Shown: positions 10,906 to 20,468 of the stretch, in pieces
Numbering within the stretch: the first letter of the stretch is position 1
How the letters are laid out: each line of letters opens with the position of its first letter
NCBI GenBank assembly: GCA_937973905.1
Contig: CALJJR010000001.1
Span: forward strand, 1 to 64,000
Direction: 5' to 3'
DNA from: an uncultured Arenicella sp.
GTDB lineage: Bacteria > Pseudomonadota > Gammaproteobacteria > Arenicellales > Arenicellaceae
DNA length: 64,000 nucleotides
Translations under genes and position numbers: made by a program
The notes under the pieces: generated by a model
What the model was told of the DNA's origin: nothing
Databases searched by the model: none
What the model saw: the letters and a program-made list of their open reading frames with translations, nothing else

Positions 10906-11349
10906 ATGCAGCGCTCAATATTACTACGTGCCGTACTTATGGGCTTTGGTATTCTTGGCCTCGGCTTCGCCCTCGTTTTGTTTATGAGCTTAAGCAATCA
11001 AGCTCAGCATAAAGATCCGCAATTGTTTAGCGACTTGATATCAGGGCAAACCAGCAAACGACGTATAAATGGAGTTCGAGTTTGGGTGTCTCGGCTGGAC
11101 ACCCAACAGCATGAGTCGCTCGGCCCTAACCATCCCTGTAAAAGTCTAGAATTCTGCATTATTGCTGCCGAGGGCTCAGGGTCGGGGCTAGATCTGGTTT
11201 ACACCCTTGAACCGCCTCCACAATTAACGAGCGCTCAGCCGTGGGTCGGCGGCTTTGTTGATCCCAGCAGCGGAGACGTATTTGATTTGGCGGGCCGAGC
11301 ATATGGGTCAACAACCTCTGCCAACAGAAAAATTATCGCTCTTCCTTAA
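10906..11349 (+). CDS. Hypothetical membrane-anchored protein
   Basis: 147-aa ORF with an N-terminal TM helix, 6 nt after the preceding ORF. Confidence 0.5.
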   Translation: MQRSILLRAVLMGFGILGLGFALVLFMSLSNQAQHKDPQLFSDLISGQTSKRRINGVRVWVSRLDTQQHESLGPNHPCKSLEFCIIAAEGSGSGLDLVYTLEPPPQLTSAQPWVGGFVDPSSGDVFDLAGRAYGSTTSANRKIIALP

Positions 11350-11362
11350 GCTTAAAATTGCT

Positions 11363-12355
11363 TTACCCAAACCATTGCAATGGCTGCTCGTGGAGCAGTG
11401 CGGCTTGTTCGCGCAAGCTCAGGATGTGATCTTCCCAACAGCGCTGCGTATTAAACCAAGGGAATGCGCGCTTGAACGCCGGGTCATCCCAACGGCGCGC
11501 CAACCATCCATAATAGTGAATCAGGCGCAACGTGCGCAGCGCTTCAATAAGATGGAGCTGGCGAGCATCAAACTCACAAAACTCAGTGTAACCGGCTAAA
11601 ACGGCATCCAATCCTGCGGTCATTTCCGCGCGATCACCCGATAAGAACATCCATAAATCCTGCACAGCAGGAGCCATTCGCGCATCGTCAAAATCAACGA
11701 TATGAGGCCCCTCATCGGTCCACAGAACATTGCTGGGGTGGCAGTCACCATGACATCGAATCAAAGGCACATCTCCAGCTCGCCCATAACACTGAGCGGC
11801 CTCGCGCAGAAGCTGCTCGGTCAACGATGCGTATGCTTCAACGAGCTCAGCAGGAATAAACCCCTGCGCCAACACAAAGTCTCGCGGCCCGGTGCCAAAG
11901 GTCTCGATATTTAGTTCTGGACGGTGTTCGAATGGCGCACTCCCGCCAGCACGATGGATGCGCCCCATGAACCTTCCCATTTGTTCGAGTTGATCAAAAT
12001 CCTCAAGATCAGGGGCTCGGCCACCACGATTGGGAAACAATGAAAACCGAAAATCCGTGGTGGTGAGCAGCGTTTGCCCTTGAATTTCGAGTGGCGCAAC
12101 TACCGGTATCTCAATTTCGGCCATCTGCTGAGTAAACCGGTGCTCCTCTAAAATTTGCTGATCAGTCCAACGCAGGGGCCGGTAAAACTTGACCACCAGA
12201 CTCTCGCCACTTTCTAGGCCCACGCGATAGACACGGTTCTCGTAGCTATTCAGGGCCAAGAGCCTCCCATCGCATTCAAAACCAACCTGCTCGACACTAT
12301 TTAAAATATCATCAGGAGATAGATTGGCGTAAGCCTGGGGGGTTTCAGTGGTCAC
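11363..12355 (-). CDS. srkA: Stress response serine/threonine protein kinase SrkA (YihE)
   Basis: ALNSYENRVYRVGLESGESLVVKFYRPLRW, IRCHGDCHPSNVLW, HIVDFDDARMAPAVQDLWM. Confidence 0.9.
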   Translation of the reverse strand: MTTETPQAYANLSPDDILNSVEQVGFECDGRLLALNSYENRVYRVGLESGESLVVKFYRPLRWTDQQILEEHRFTQQMAEIEIPVVAPLEIQGQTLLTTTDFRFSLFPNRGGRAPDLEDFDQLEQMGRFMGRIHRAGGSAPFEHRPELNIETFGTGPRDFVLAQGFIPAELVEAYASLTEQLLREAAQCYGRAGDVPLIRCHGDCHPSNVLWTDEGPHIVDFDDARMAPAVQDLWMFLSGDRAEMTAGLDAVLAGYTEFCEFDARQLHLIEALRTLRLIHYYGWLARRWDDPAFKRAFPWFNTQRCWEDHILSLREQAALLHEQPLQWFG

Positions 12356-12387
12356 TTATTACTCCTGATGCGAGAAAAAATTGTAGC

Positions 12388-12417
12388 GCAAAAAAAACCG
12401 CCGGGTTGTCCGGCGGT
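12388..12417 (-). terminator. Rho-independent terminator downstream of mscL
   Basis: Stem ACCGCCGG(12397-12404)/CCGGCGGT(12410-12417), loop GTTGT, T-run on the minus strand. Confidence 0.85.
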
Positions 12418-12444
12418 CTCTTACTTAATACTAATTGGCAAGTG

Positions 12445-12876
12445 CTAGCTTTTGCCCAACGCATCTCTGATTTCGGTAAGTAGCTTAACTTCGTCAGATG
12501 GTTCTGCCGCAGCTTCCGCTTCTGCCTCTTCCTGCGCAGCTTTAGCAGCGTTCATGCCTTTAATCACCATGAACAAAGCAAACGCCACGATCAAAAATGT
12601 GATTATTGAGTTGATGAACAACCCGTAGTTAATTGTGATAGCGCCGGCTTCAGAGGCGGCAGCAACAGTCGCATACTGAGCGCCTTCTGCGCCGTCTTTG
12701 ATCACCATGAACATATTACTGAAATCAACGCCGCCAGTGAGCATACCCACAACCGGCATGATAATGTCATCGACGAACGATTTTACAATCGTACCGAATG
12801 CAGCACCGATTACGATACCCACAGCCATATCAACAAAATTGCCTTTCATGGCAAAGTCTTTAAATTCTTGCATCAT
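12445..12876 (-). CDS. mscL: Large-conductance mechanosensitive channel
   Basis: MQEFKDFAMKGNFVDMAVGIVIGAAFGTIVKSFVDDIIMPVVGMLTGG; start chosen at an internal Met. Confidence 0.95.
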   Translation of the reverse strand: MMQEFKDFAMKGNFVDMAVGIVIGAAFGTIVKSFVDDIIMPVVGMLTGGVDFSNMFMVIKDGAEGAQYATVAAASEAGAITINYGLFINSIITFLIVAFALFMVIKGMNAAKAAQEEAEAEAAAEPSDEVKLLTEIRDALGKS

Positions 12877-13047
12877 AGAAATCTCCTGCTCCAGGGAGCG
12901 CATGGTTTTTTGATCTAATTAGGTTATAGATCTTATTATTATTGAGTTTTATTTATTCATCTAAACTGACAGTAACCGGGTTGCTGTCCGCTCAGATTCA
13001 CCCATTTAAACCTTGGTGGTCTAGGAATGCAAGAACGGTGTCAGCTA

Positions 13048-13854
13048 TTAGCGTAGTTCGACCTCGTAGTAAGGGTGGTCAGACACACCTTTCGCTAATT
13101 CTCGGCCAGATTCAACCTCAAACCCGCGCGTCAAAATCCAATCTATCCGTTGATCACCTTCTTCTGTCAATCCGGCCTGTTTAATCGCATCAGTGACCGA
13201 AGGGTCCTCTATCGCTGCTTTCAGTGCGGGCTCGCTCAAATTACTATTAAAATCGCCGACTAAGATGGCTGCGTCGTGGCGCAAAAATTCATCCAAGACA
13301 GCATCAAGTTGTTCTGTACGGCCGCGGCCAGTATGCAGATGAGTGTTAATAAATACGGCTGTTTCTCCTTGCCATTCAAATTGAGCGATGGTCATATTGC
13401 GAGGGCTCTTGCGGCTTTTATCCGGCAGCATGCGAACTTCCCAACTATGGATCGGAAATTGTGAGAACGTTGCATTCCCGCGCTGCTCTCTAAACCAACG
13501 AAAACGTGTCGCTGCAAACAGATAAGAAAAATTAGCCGGTGCGGCTAGCACTTGAGTCTGCGGTAGTCCAAGGCCGAGCTTATTTAACCAACTTGCAGCG
13601 TACACTTCCTGAACGCCAGCGAGATCAACGTCCTTCAGCGTCATGGCCGCTCGGTTTATGTCTCGATCACCCTGTAGGCTTTTACCCGTCTGTACATTAA
13701 AGGTCGCCACTGTGAATGAATGCGAGTTTTTTACGTGGTCTGCCTGATTATTGAACTGTTCACCTTTTTGGTTTTTACCAGGTTGGACCCCGCGCGCAAA
13801 TAGAATAAGCGCGACAACAGCGATTGCCAGCAAGCCATAAACAAAGCTAGGCAT
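13048..13854 (-). CDS. Endonuclease/exonuclease/phosphatase family protein
   Basis: FTVATFNVQTG, LAGVQEVY, INTHLHTGRGRTEQLD, LVGDFNSN, RIDWILTRG, SDHPYYEVEL. Confidence 0.85.
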   Translation of the reverse strand: MPSFVYGLLAIAVVALILFARGVQPGKNQKGEQFNNQADHVKNSHSFTVATFNVQTGKSLQGDRDINRAAMTLKDVDLAGVQEVYAASWLNKLGLGLPQTQVLAAPANFSYLFAATRFRWFREQRGNATFSQFPIHSWEVRMLPDKSRKSPRNMTIAQFEWQGETAVFINTHLHTGRGRTEQLDAVLDEFLRHDAAILVGDFNSNLSEPALKAAIEDPSVTDAIKQAGLTEEGDQRIDWILTRGFEVESGRELAKGVSDHPYYEVELR

Positions 13855-13857
13855 GGA

Positions 13858-14664
13858 TTATTTTTGCCCAACTAAGTAAGCAACATAGGAAAGGCAGGCT
13901 TCTCCCTCGGTACTAATGGTGAATTCCCCATTACCGCTTTCTCCGTCGTCATCGGTCCCTTCCCAATAACAATCTACTTGTGAAAACCCAGCCTCGAGCA
14001 GAACTTCTCGTAGCTCCGGCAAACCCCAAAGGCGCCACTCATAGGTAAAAGCATCCTTCATTTCAGTGCCGTCAGGAAACCGGAAATGAATATGCAGCTT
14101 TGCCTCCCCAGTGATTGGATTGATTGCGTCTTGATCCCAGACATAGGTGAAGCTCTCATCATCCATTTCTGTTTCTTCTTCGAGCTCTTGAATACTCTCT
14201 GGGCCACCATGTAAGTCGACGACAAAAATCCCTTCCTCGCCTAAATCCTCATGAACACCTTTGAAATAGGCGAGCATCTCGGGGCGTGTTTTAAATATCC
14301 AATAGGAGAAGTTTTGCGCGCAGCGTACATCGGGAGAATGACGACTGGGGTTCCGAGCATCCTCTTCATATTGATGCACGCGCTCTGCAATTTTCCCTAA
14401 TGGCTTAAGATTGTTATCCCTGCCCCAAGCAAGCGGTTCTGGATCGATATCGTACGACTCTGTGGTGTAGTCATCACCAAGTTTGACCCATTCAGCAGAC
14501 AGAAGACATGTACCACAAAAGTCCTCCCTGAAGTGGTTGGGCGAGCGCCCGCGAATGGCTTTATAAGTATCTACAAGAAACTGCACATCTTGATCTGCCG
14601 ACTGCACAGCCCGTTGATATAACACATATTTATCGGCTGTTTTTGCGGTGAATTTTGGCGCCAT
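13858..14664 (-). CDS. Class I SAM-dependent methyltransferase
   Basis: REDFCGTCLLSAEWVKLG, ESYDIDPEPLAWGRDNN, FVVDLHGG motifs. Confidence 0.75.
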   Translation of the reverse strand: MAPKFTAKTADKYVLYQRAVQSADQDVQFLVDTYKAIRGRSPNHFREDFCGTCLLSAEWVKLGDDYTTESYDIDPEPLAWGRDNNLKPLGKIAERVHQYEEDARNPSRHSPDVRCAQNFSYWIFKTRPEMLAYFKGVHEDLGEEGIFVVDLHGGPESIQELEEETEMDDESFTYVWDQDAINPITGEAKLHIHFRFPDGTEMKDAFTYEWRLWGLPELREVLLEAGFSQVDCYWEGTDDDGESGNGEFTISTEGEACLSYVAYLVGQK

Positions 14665-14959
14665 ACTGAGTTTGATTTCATGCTAGTCAAGAAGGTGCTA
14701 GAGTCTAAAGCATTCCTTGATTCTGAAACAGTAATTAAGACCAATCCAAGAACACATGCAAAGGTGTACACTTTGCCTCACCCGAAAAGTACTAAGCATT
14801 TCTAAATCATCGCAAAAGTAACCCTACTAGCGCAAAAATCTGCACTTAAGCACCGGCTTTCACGTCGTGTCTTTTGAGCGTGAGTGCCAATAATATTTGC
14901 TAACTCATTGATATTTTTAAAAAGACTCTAAAACTCGATTTTTAATAATATTTACACAC

Positions 14960-14968
14960 TTATACACA
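14960..14968 (+). promoter_or_regulatory. DnaA box (TTATACACA)
   Basis: Exact match to TTATNCACA in an AT-rich intergenic region. Confidence 0.5.
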
Positions 14969-15145
14969 ATAAATTTTTGTCAAGACTTTTGTAAAAATTA
15001 TTTAGTGGAAATTGCACAAACACAGAAAAATTCTCTTAACTGTTTGTTTTTAATAGATAAACTTCATTACACAGAGGTTACAACCAAGATAACGTCGATG
15101 TTCCAAGTTACTTCGATTCAGAAAAGGGGCGTTTTATCAACAAAG

Positions 15146-15154
15146 TTATCCACA
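15146..15154 (+). promoter_or_regulatory. DnaA box (TTATCCACA)
   Basis: Exact match to the high-affinity DnaA box; a one-mismatch TTATCAACA lies at 15134-15142. Confidence 0.55.
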
Positions 15155-15227
15155 GGCTGTTCACGCTAATAAAACGCGTATTTACGCTATTTGTGGTCGG
15201 TTTGTTAACAATGTTCCAACAACTCAG

Positions 15228-17441
15228 GTGTCTAGAATGATTGCTAGCATTGCTCGAGTGGCAGTGCCAGTGCCGCTGCGACAAAGCTTTGACTTTTTAT
15301 TGCCTGCTGAACTCGATGATGCGCCAGTGGGAGCACGTGTGCGTGTGCCTTTTGGCCGCCGTGAGCTAATCGGCATTTTAGTATCAAAAGAAGCGAGTTC
15401 CGAGGTGCCGTTAGAAAAGCTAAAACCAATCAAAGAGGTCATCGACGAGGAGAGCGTTTTTGGACCAGAGCTGTGGTCAACTCTGCAGTGGTTAAGCAAC
15501 TATTATCTGGCCCCCATTGGAGAAGTCACCGACACCGCTCTGCCGGTATTGCTGCGCCAAGGGCACCCTTTAAAGCCTGCCAGCGAAACGCGCTGGCGTT
15601 TGAGCGAGCACGGCAGGTCTGCAGCATCCGACGAGCTCGCTAGAGCGCCTTTGCAGCTGGCGATTGTAAAACGGTTTGTCGCTTCACAATCTCTGGGAGC
15701 CGAAGATTTTGCTCAGGAATCACGCGGCTGGCGGGCAGCGATTCGAAGCTTGGTAAAGAAAGGTTGGCTGGAAGAGTTATCAAGCATTCCGCAGATTCAG
15801 CCAGAAGCAGGCAGTAATCAACACGTCGAACTCAATGGCGAACAGCAACACGCCGCTCAGGACCTCCTCGCCAGAATCAGCGCAGAAGCTTTTAGCTGCA
15901 CTTTACTGCATGGCGTAACTGGCAGCGGTAAAACTGAAGTCTATTTCACCGCTATGCGGGCGGCTTTGGCGTTGGAAAAACAGGTCCTTTTGCTGGTACC
16001 TGAGATAGGCCTTACGCCGCAGCTAATTCAGCGTGTAAAGCAATCGTTTGATTGTCCGGTTGTGGTGCTGCACTCCGGTCTCACTGATCAGGCTAGGCAT
16101 ACTGCATGGTGGCACGCTCGCCAAGGCAACGCCGGCATTGTAATAGGTACGCGCTCAGCGGTATTCGTACCGCTCAAAAGCCCCGGTCTCGTTGTGGTTG
16201 ACGAAGAACACGACAACTCATTAAAGCAGCAAGATGGCGTACGCTATCAAGCGCGTGACGTTGCCATCTATCGCGCAAATCGCATGCAGGTCCCTATCGT
16301 TCTTGGCTCGGCAACACCATCAATTGAATCTCTACACAACGCCCAAAATGGGCGCTACCACCTGGCAAAATTATCGAAACGTGCAACCAAAGCAGCACTG
16401 CCAAAAATTGAGCTGATTAACCTTAGAAATCAACCTGCTCGCGATGGCTTGTCGCCGGCCCTGGTGAACGCGATTAAAACCACGCTGGCCGCCACTCAAC
16501 AAGTGATGATATTTCTCAATCGGCGGGGCTATGCACCTGTACTGTATTGCGCAGCCTGCGGGACCACCAGCCAATGCCATCGCTGCGATTCGAATTTAAC
16601 CTTTCATCAAACTACCAATCGCTTACGTTGTCACCATTGTGGCTTTGAAGGCCGAGCAACGGGTGCATGCAGTGCCTGTAAGCAGCAGGAAATGGTGGAA
16701 ATCGGGGAGGGCACACAACGGGTTGAAGACGCTCTAAACGAGCTTTTCCCTACCGCCAGAATACTGCGAATAGATCGCGACTCAACCACACGCAAAGGTG
16801 AACTCGAAGCCAAGCTGGCTATGGTAATGAATCAAGACGTTGATATCGTGCTTGGAACGCAGCTACTCGCCAAAGGGCATGATTTTCCGGGTGTAAAAAC
16901 GGTCGGGATACTGGGGGCAGACCAGGGCTTGTACTCCACTGACTTTAGAGCGCGCGAAAATCTATTTCAGCAGTTGCTACAGGTGGCCGGAAGAGCCGGC
17001 AGACACGGGGAAGCGGGTACCGTATACGTCCAAACAGCGTTTCCAAATGAGGAATTTTTTGCTTTTGCGCAGGCACACGACTTTGATGGTTTTGCAGCAG
17101 CGCTTTTGCAAGAACGGGAAGCCACACACTTCCCACCATTTGGTTATTTCGCTGTACTCAGAGCAGAGTCAACACACCAAACCAAAGCGATGCAGTTTTT
17201 GCGACGAGTACGCCAAAACCTGGCTCAGTATGATGATGTCTTAGTCATGGACGCGGTGGCGGCACCCATGGAACGACGAGCGGGCCGCTATCGAGCTCAG
17301 CTCTTGTTTAACGGTCGGGGAAGGCGCCAATTAAATACGTGTTTGCAAGAATGTTTACGGCTTATCCAAGCGCCAGAACTAAAACAATTGTCTAACTCGG
17401 TTCGATGGTCTTTGGATGTCGATCCGAGTGATCTCTTCTAA
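15228..17441 (+). CDS. priA: Primosomal protein N' (replication restart helicase PriA)
   Basis: LLHGVTGSGKTEVYFTAMRAAL, VVDEEHDNSLKQQDGVRYQARDVA, Zn-binding CAACG..CHRC..CHHCG..CSAC, LGTQLLAKGHDFPGV; the annotated start may be slightly upstream of the true one. Confidence 0.95.
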   Translation: MSRMIASIARVAVPVPLRQSFDFLLPAELDDAPVGARVRVPFGRRELIGILVSKEASSEVPLEKLKPIKEVIDEESVFGPELWSTLQWLSNYYLAPIGEVTDTALPVLLRQGHPLKPASETRWRLSEHGRSAASDELARAPLQLAIVKRFVASQSLGAEDFAQESRGWRAAIRSLVKKGWLEELSSIPQIQPEAGSNQHVELNGEQQHAAQDLLARISAEAFSCTLLHGVTGSGKTEVYFTAMRAALALEKQVLLLVPEIGLTPQLIQRVKQSFDCPVVVLHSGLTDQARHTAWWHARQGNAGIVIGTRSAVFVPLKSPGLVVVDEEHDNSLKQQDGVRYQARDVAIYRANRMQVPIVLGSATPSIESLHNAQNGRYHLAKLSKRATKAALPKIELINLRNQPARDGLSPALVNAIKTTLAATQQVMIFLNRRGYAPVLYCAACGTTSQCHRCDSNLTFHQTTNRLRCHHCGFEGRATGACSACKQQEMVEIGEGTQRVEDALNELFPTARILRIDRDSTTRKGELEAKLAMVMNQDVDIVLGTQLLAKGHDFPGVKTVGILGADQGLYSTDFRARENLFQQLLQVAGRAGRHGEAGTVYVQTAFPNEEFFAFAQAHDFDGFAAALLQEREATHFPPFGYFAVLRAESTHQTKAMQFLRRVRQNLAQYDDVLVMDAVAAPMERRAGRYRAQLLFNGRGRRQLNTCLQECLRLIQAPELKQLSNSVRWSLDVDPSDLF

Positions 17442-17539
17442 GCAGGGTGGAATGCAAGCTTAATTAATCGACAAAACTTACCTAGCAGCTAGGGAAAGCG
17501 GTAGAATCTGCGCATTGCTGAATCACGCTCAATACTTCA

Positions 17540-19282
17540 TTGAAACAACTTCTTGACGACCTGTTTCTGCAGGCTATTAGCACCCTCAAATCCAATGGAA
17601 TCGTACCTTCAGATCATGAAGTAGTACTGAGATTTGATCGTGCGCGCCAAAAAGAACACGGCGATTTCGCATGCAATGTTGCTATGACTCTGGCCAAACC
17701 AGCCAAGCGTAGTCCGCGTGAACTGGCCGAGCTAATCATTGAACATCTTCCCGACAATCATGCGGTTGCTAAGGTAGAGCTCGCTGGCCCTGGGTTTATT
17801 AATATTTTCCTAAATAGTGATTTGCGCCAAAGGGCTATTTCAGATGCCTTAGAACAAGGGACCAATTACGGCTACGCGGAACCCGGCAGTGGTCGAAAAA
17901 TCATGGTCGAATTCGTTTCCGCGAACCCCACTGGGCCGCTGCATGTTGGCCATGGACGCGGTGCGGCCTATGGTGATACCTTGGCGAGATTGTTAGCGGC
18001 TGCTGGCCACACAGTTGAACGGGAGTACTACGTCAATGACGCTGGTCGACAAATGGATATTTTGGCTGTAAGCGTATGGCTTCGATATCTGCAGGAGAAA
18101 GATACCAAGGTGTCACTCCCCGCAAATGCTTATCAAGGCGACTATATTGTCGCGATGGCCAACGAACTAAGAGAAGAGCACGCCGATCAATATTGTGTCT
18201 CCGCGGATACAATCACTTCGGCACAGCAAGATCTTGACGAAGAAAGCGCCATTGACAGTTTAATCGACTTAGCGAAATCCGAACTCGGCGAAGCCGGCTA
18301 TGCGGTGTTTTTTGATCGGGCACTGACATCTATCTTGGACGATATTAAGCAGGACCTGCACGAGTTTGGTGTCGATTTTGATACTTGGTTTTCTGAGCGA
18401 TCACTATTCACTGACGGCAAAATTGCCACGGCGGTCGAGCACCTTAAAAATAATAATTATGTCTACGAAAAAGGCGGCGCTCTATGGTTTCGTTCCACCC
18501 AATTCGGTGATGAGAAAGATCGAGTTGTAGTTAGAGACAACGGCCAACCCACGTATTTCGCGTCAGATATCGCCTATCACAAAGACAAACTCGATCGTGG
18601 CTTTGACGAGTGCATAAACATTTGGGGCGCTGATCATCATGGCTATATCGCGCGAGTCAAAGCGTCACTTTCGGCTCTCAATCTCGACCCAGAGCGATTA
18701 AAAATCTTGCTGGTGCAGTTCGCCGTGCTTTGGCGCAGCGGTGCGAAGGTAAAGATGTCCACACGCAGCGGCAAATTCGTTACCTTGCGCGAATTACGAG
18801 ACGAAGTTGGCGTTGAGGCGGCCCGGTTCTTTTACGCACAAAGAAAGTCTGAGCAACATATGGACTTTGATCTGGATTTGGCCAAATCTCAGAGTAACGA
18901 CAATCCGGTGTACTACGTTCAATACGCACACGCGAGAATATGTAGTATTTTTCGACAAGCCCAAGAGCGCGGTATAGGCACGGACAATCTCGAAACAGCA
19001 GACTTAAGCCAATTGCAAAGCGATCATGAACAAGCGCTGCTCACCTTGATCGAACGTTTTCCAGAAGCCGTAACCTTAGCTGCGGCAAATTATGAGCCAC
19101 ATCAGATTAGCTATTTTCTTAAAGACGTGGCCACCGCATTTCATTCTTGGTACAACTCCACGAAGTTTCTCGACGCAGACGACGCATCCCGAGCAGGCAT
19201 GCTAGCTCTCTGCTCAGCCATTCGATTGGTACTTGCAAACGGCCTACAGATACTCGGTGTGCAGGCCACGGAGAAGATGTAA
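17540..19282 (+). CDS. argS: Arginyl-tRNA synthetase (TTG start)
   Basis: VEFVSANPTGPLHVGHGRGAAYGD HIGH motif, KMSTRSGKFVTL KMSKS-like motif, WGADHHGYIARVKA. Confidence 0.95.
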   Translation: MKQLLDDLFLQAISTLKSNGIVPSDHEVVLRFDRARQKEHGDFACNVAMTLAKPAKRSPRELAELIIEHLPDNHAVAKVELAGPGFINIFLNSDLRQRAISDALEQGTNYGYAEPGSGRKIMVEFVSANPTGPLHVGHGRGAAYGDTLARLLAAAGHTVEREYYVNDAGRQMDILAVSVWLRYLQEKDTKVSLPANAYQGDYIVAMANELREEHADQYCVSADTITSAQQDLDEESAIDSLIDLAKSELGEAGYAVFFDRALTSILDDIKQDLHEFGVDFDTWFSERSLFTDGKIATAVEHLKNNNYVYEKGGALWFRSTQFGDEKDRVVVRDNGQPTYFASDIAYHKDKLDRGFDECINIWGADHHGYIARVKASLSALNLDPERLKILLVQFAVLWRSGAKVKMSTRSGKFVTLRELRDEVGVEAARFFYAQRKSEQHMDFDLDLAKSQSNDNPVYYVQYAHARICSIFRQAQERGIGTDNLETADLSQLQSDHEQALLTLIERFPEAVTLAAANYEPHQISYFLKDVATAFHSWYNSTKFLDADDASRAGMLALCSAIRLVLANGLQILGVQATEKM

Positions 19283-19869
19283 TGGCACAAGCTCGGCGAA
19301 TTAAAAACAAACCGAGAAAAACAGCCGAAAAGAAGAAATCCCCAAGCTGGGATCTTCCATGGGGCTTGGTCGTGGTAATTCTGATTTGCGGTATCGTAAT
19401 TGGGATGCTGATCAATGGCGTGCAAAACGACAATCCTCGTTTTGGTGCAGGATTAAAACAACTGCTGAACAGTACACCCAAAACCGAAGACCAAGACCCT
19501 GAGATAGCGGCGCTGTTGGAAAACCAAAGCACGGAGAAAGATTTCGAATTTTACGAACTCTTACCCGATATCGACAAAGTAATGCCCGACGATTTGCCGG
19601 ATGCAGAACCCACCAGACCGCCAGAAAATGTCGACTATTTTTTACAAGCTGCGTCATTTCGCGCCTACGCCGATGCGGAAAAATTACGCGCCAGGCTAGC
19701 ATTAAAAGGATTCAAGTCGGTAACCCAGGCCCGCGACGTAAAAGGCGACGGCACCTACTATCGCGTACGACTTGGCCCTTATCCAGACAAACGCAAAGCT
19801 AAAACGGCAAAAAACAAATTACAAAGGCTGGGTGTAAGGCCTTTCGTGTATAGCGTAAAGAAGTCTTAG
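19282..19869 (+). CDS. SPOR domain protein (FtsN-like topology)
   Basis: Start ATG overlaps the argS stop (TAATG); Lys/Arg-rich N-terminus, one TM, C-terminal SPOR (YFLQAASFRAYADAEKLRARLALKGF...YYRVRLGPYPDKRKAKTAKNKL). Confidence 0.85.
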   Translation: MAQARRIKNKPRKTAEKKKSPSWDLPWGLVVVILICGIVIGMLINGVQNDNPRFGAGLKQLLNSTPKTEDQDPEIAALLENQSTEKDFEFYELLPDIDKVMPDDLPDAEPTRPPENVDYFLQAASFRAYADAEKLRARLALKGFKSVTQARDVKGDGTYYRVRLGPYPDKRKAKTAKNKLQRLGVRPFVYSVKKS

Positions 19870-19916
19870 AGAATTTGTGTAAATCGCTTTTAACTAGTCT
19901 CGAACACTCGAAGCCG

Positions 19917-20411
19917 CTAATTATAAATAAAGATATACGCATTGAGGCTGGTTGCCAGCGCTATCCAGACTAGGTACGGCAATAGCAAAAACCCTGGCAA
20001 GGTTTTTTTCTTTCGCATACACATAGCCACCATTACCCCAATCAGGATCAACAAGATCACGATATCGAGCAATGCCAAACCTACCCAGTGTTGCCCAAAG
20101 AACAACCAGGACCACGCAGCGTTTAAGACGAGTTGCGCCGACCAAAGTAATTTCAACTGACCATCATTCGAGGCGAAGATTAACCATCCAGCGATGGCAA
20201 TCATTGCGTAGAGAATAGTCCATACAATAGGGAACGCAATATTGGGCGGGTTCCATGGCGCCCGTTCTAAGCCTTCATACCAAACACCCGGCTCAAATTG
20301 GGCGCCAAAGGCGGCAACGGCGTAACAAAGAATCACAAAGATCGCCAAGTGCCACCATTTTGCATTGGTCTGCATATAGAACTCCAATTTGGTTTTGGCT
20401 ACAACAGCCAA
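19917..20411 (-). CDS. TspO/MBR family protein
   Basis: Five TM segments; GVWYEGLERAPWNPPNIAFPIVWTILYAMIAIAGWLIF, LVLNAAWSWLFFGQH. Confidence 0.9.
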   Translation of the reverse strand: MAVVAKTKLEFYMQTNAKWWHLAIFVILCYAVAAFGAQFEPGVWYEGLERAPWNPPNIAFPIVWTILYAMIAIAGWLIFASNDGQLKLLWSAQLVLNAAWSWLFFGQHWVGLALLDIVILLILIGVMVAMCMRKKKTLPGFLLLPYLVWIALATSLNAYIFIYN

Positions 20412-20468
20412 GACAATGAGTTAAACTTTGGCGCCATAATAACACTCGCCGCAATTTCCTTCGTCCAC

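Noticed and set aside
17481-17493. CCTAG CAG CTAGG inverted repeat upstream of argS
   Set aside because: Five-bp stem with no T-run or other supporting signal; expected by chance.
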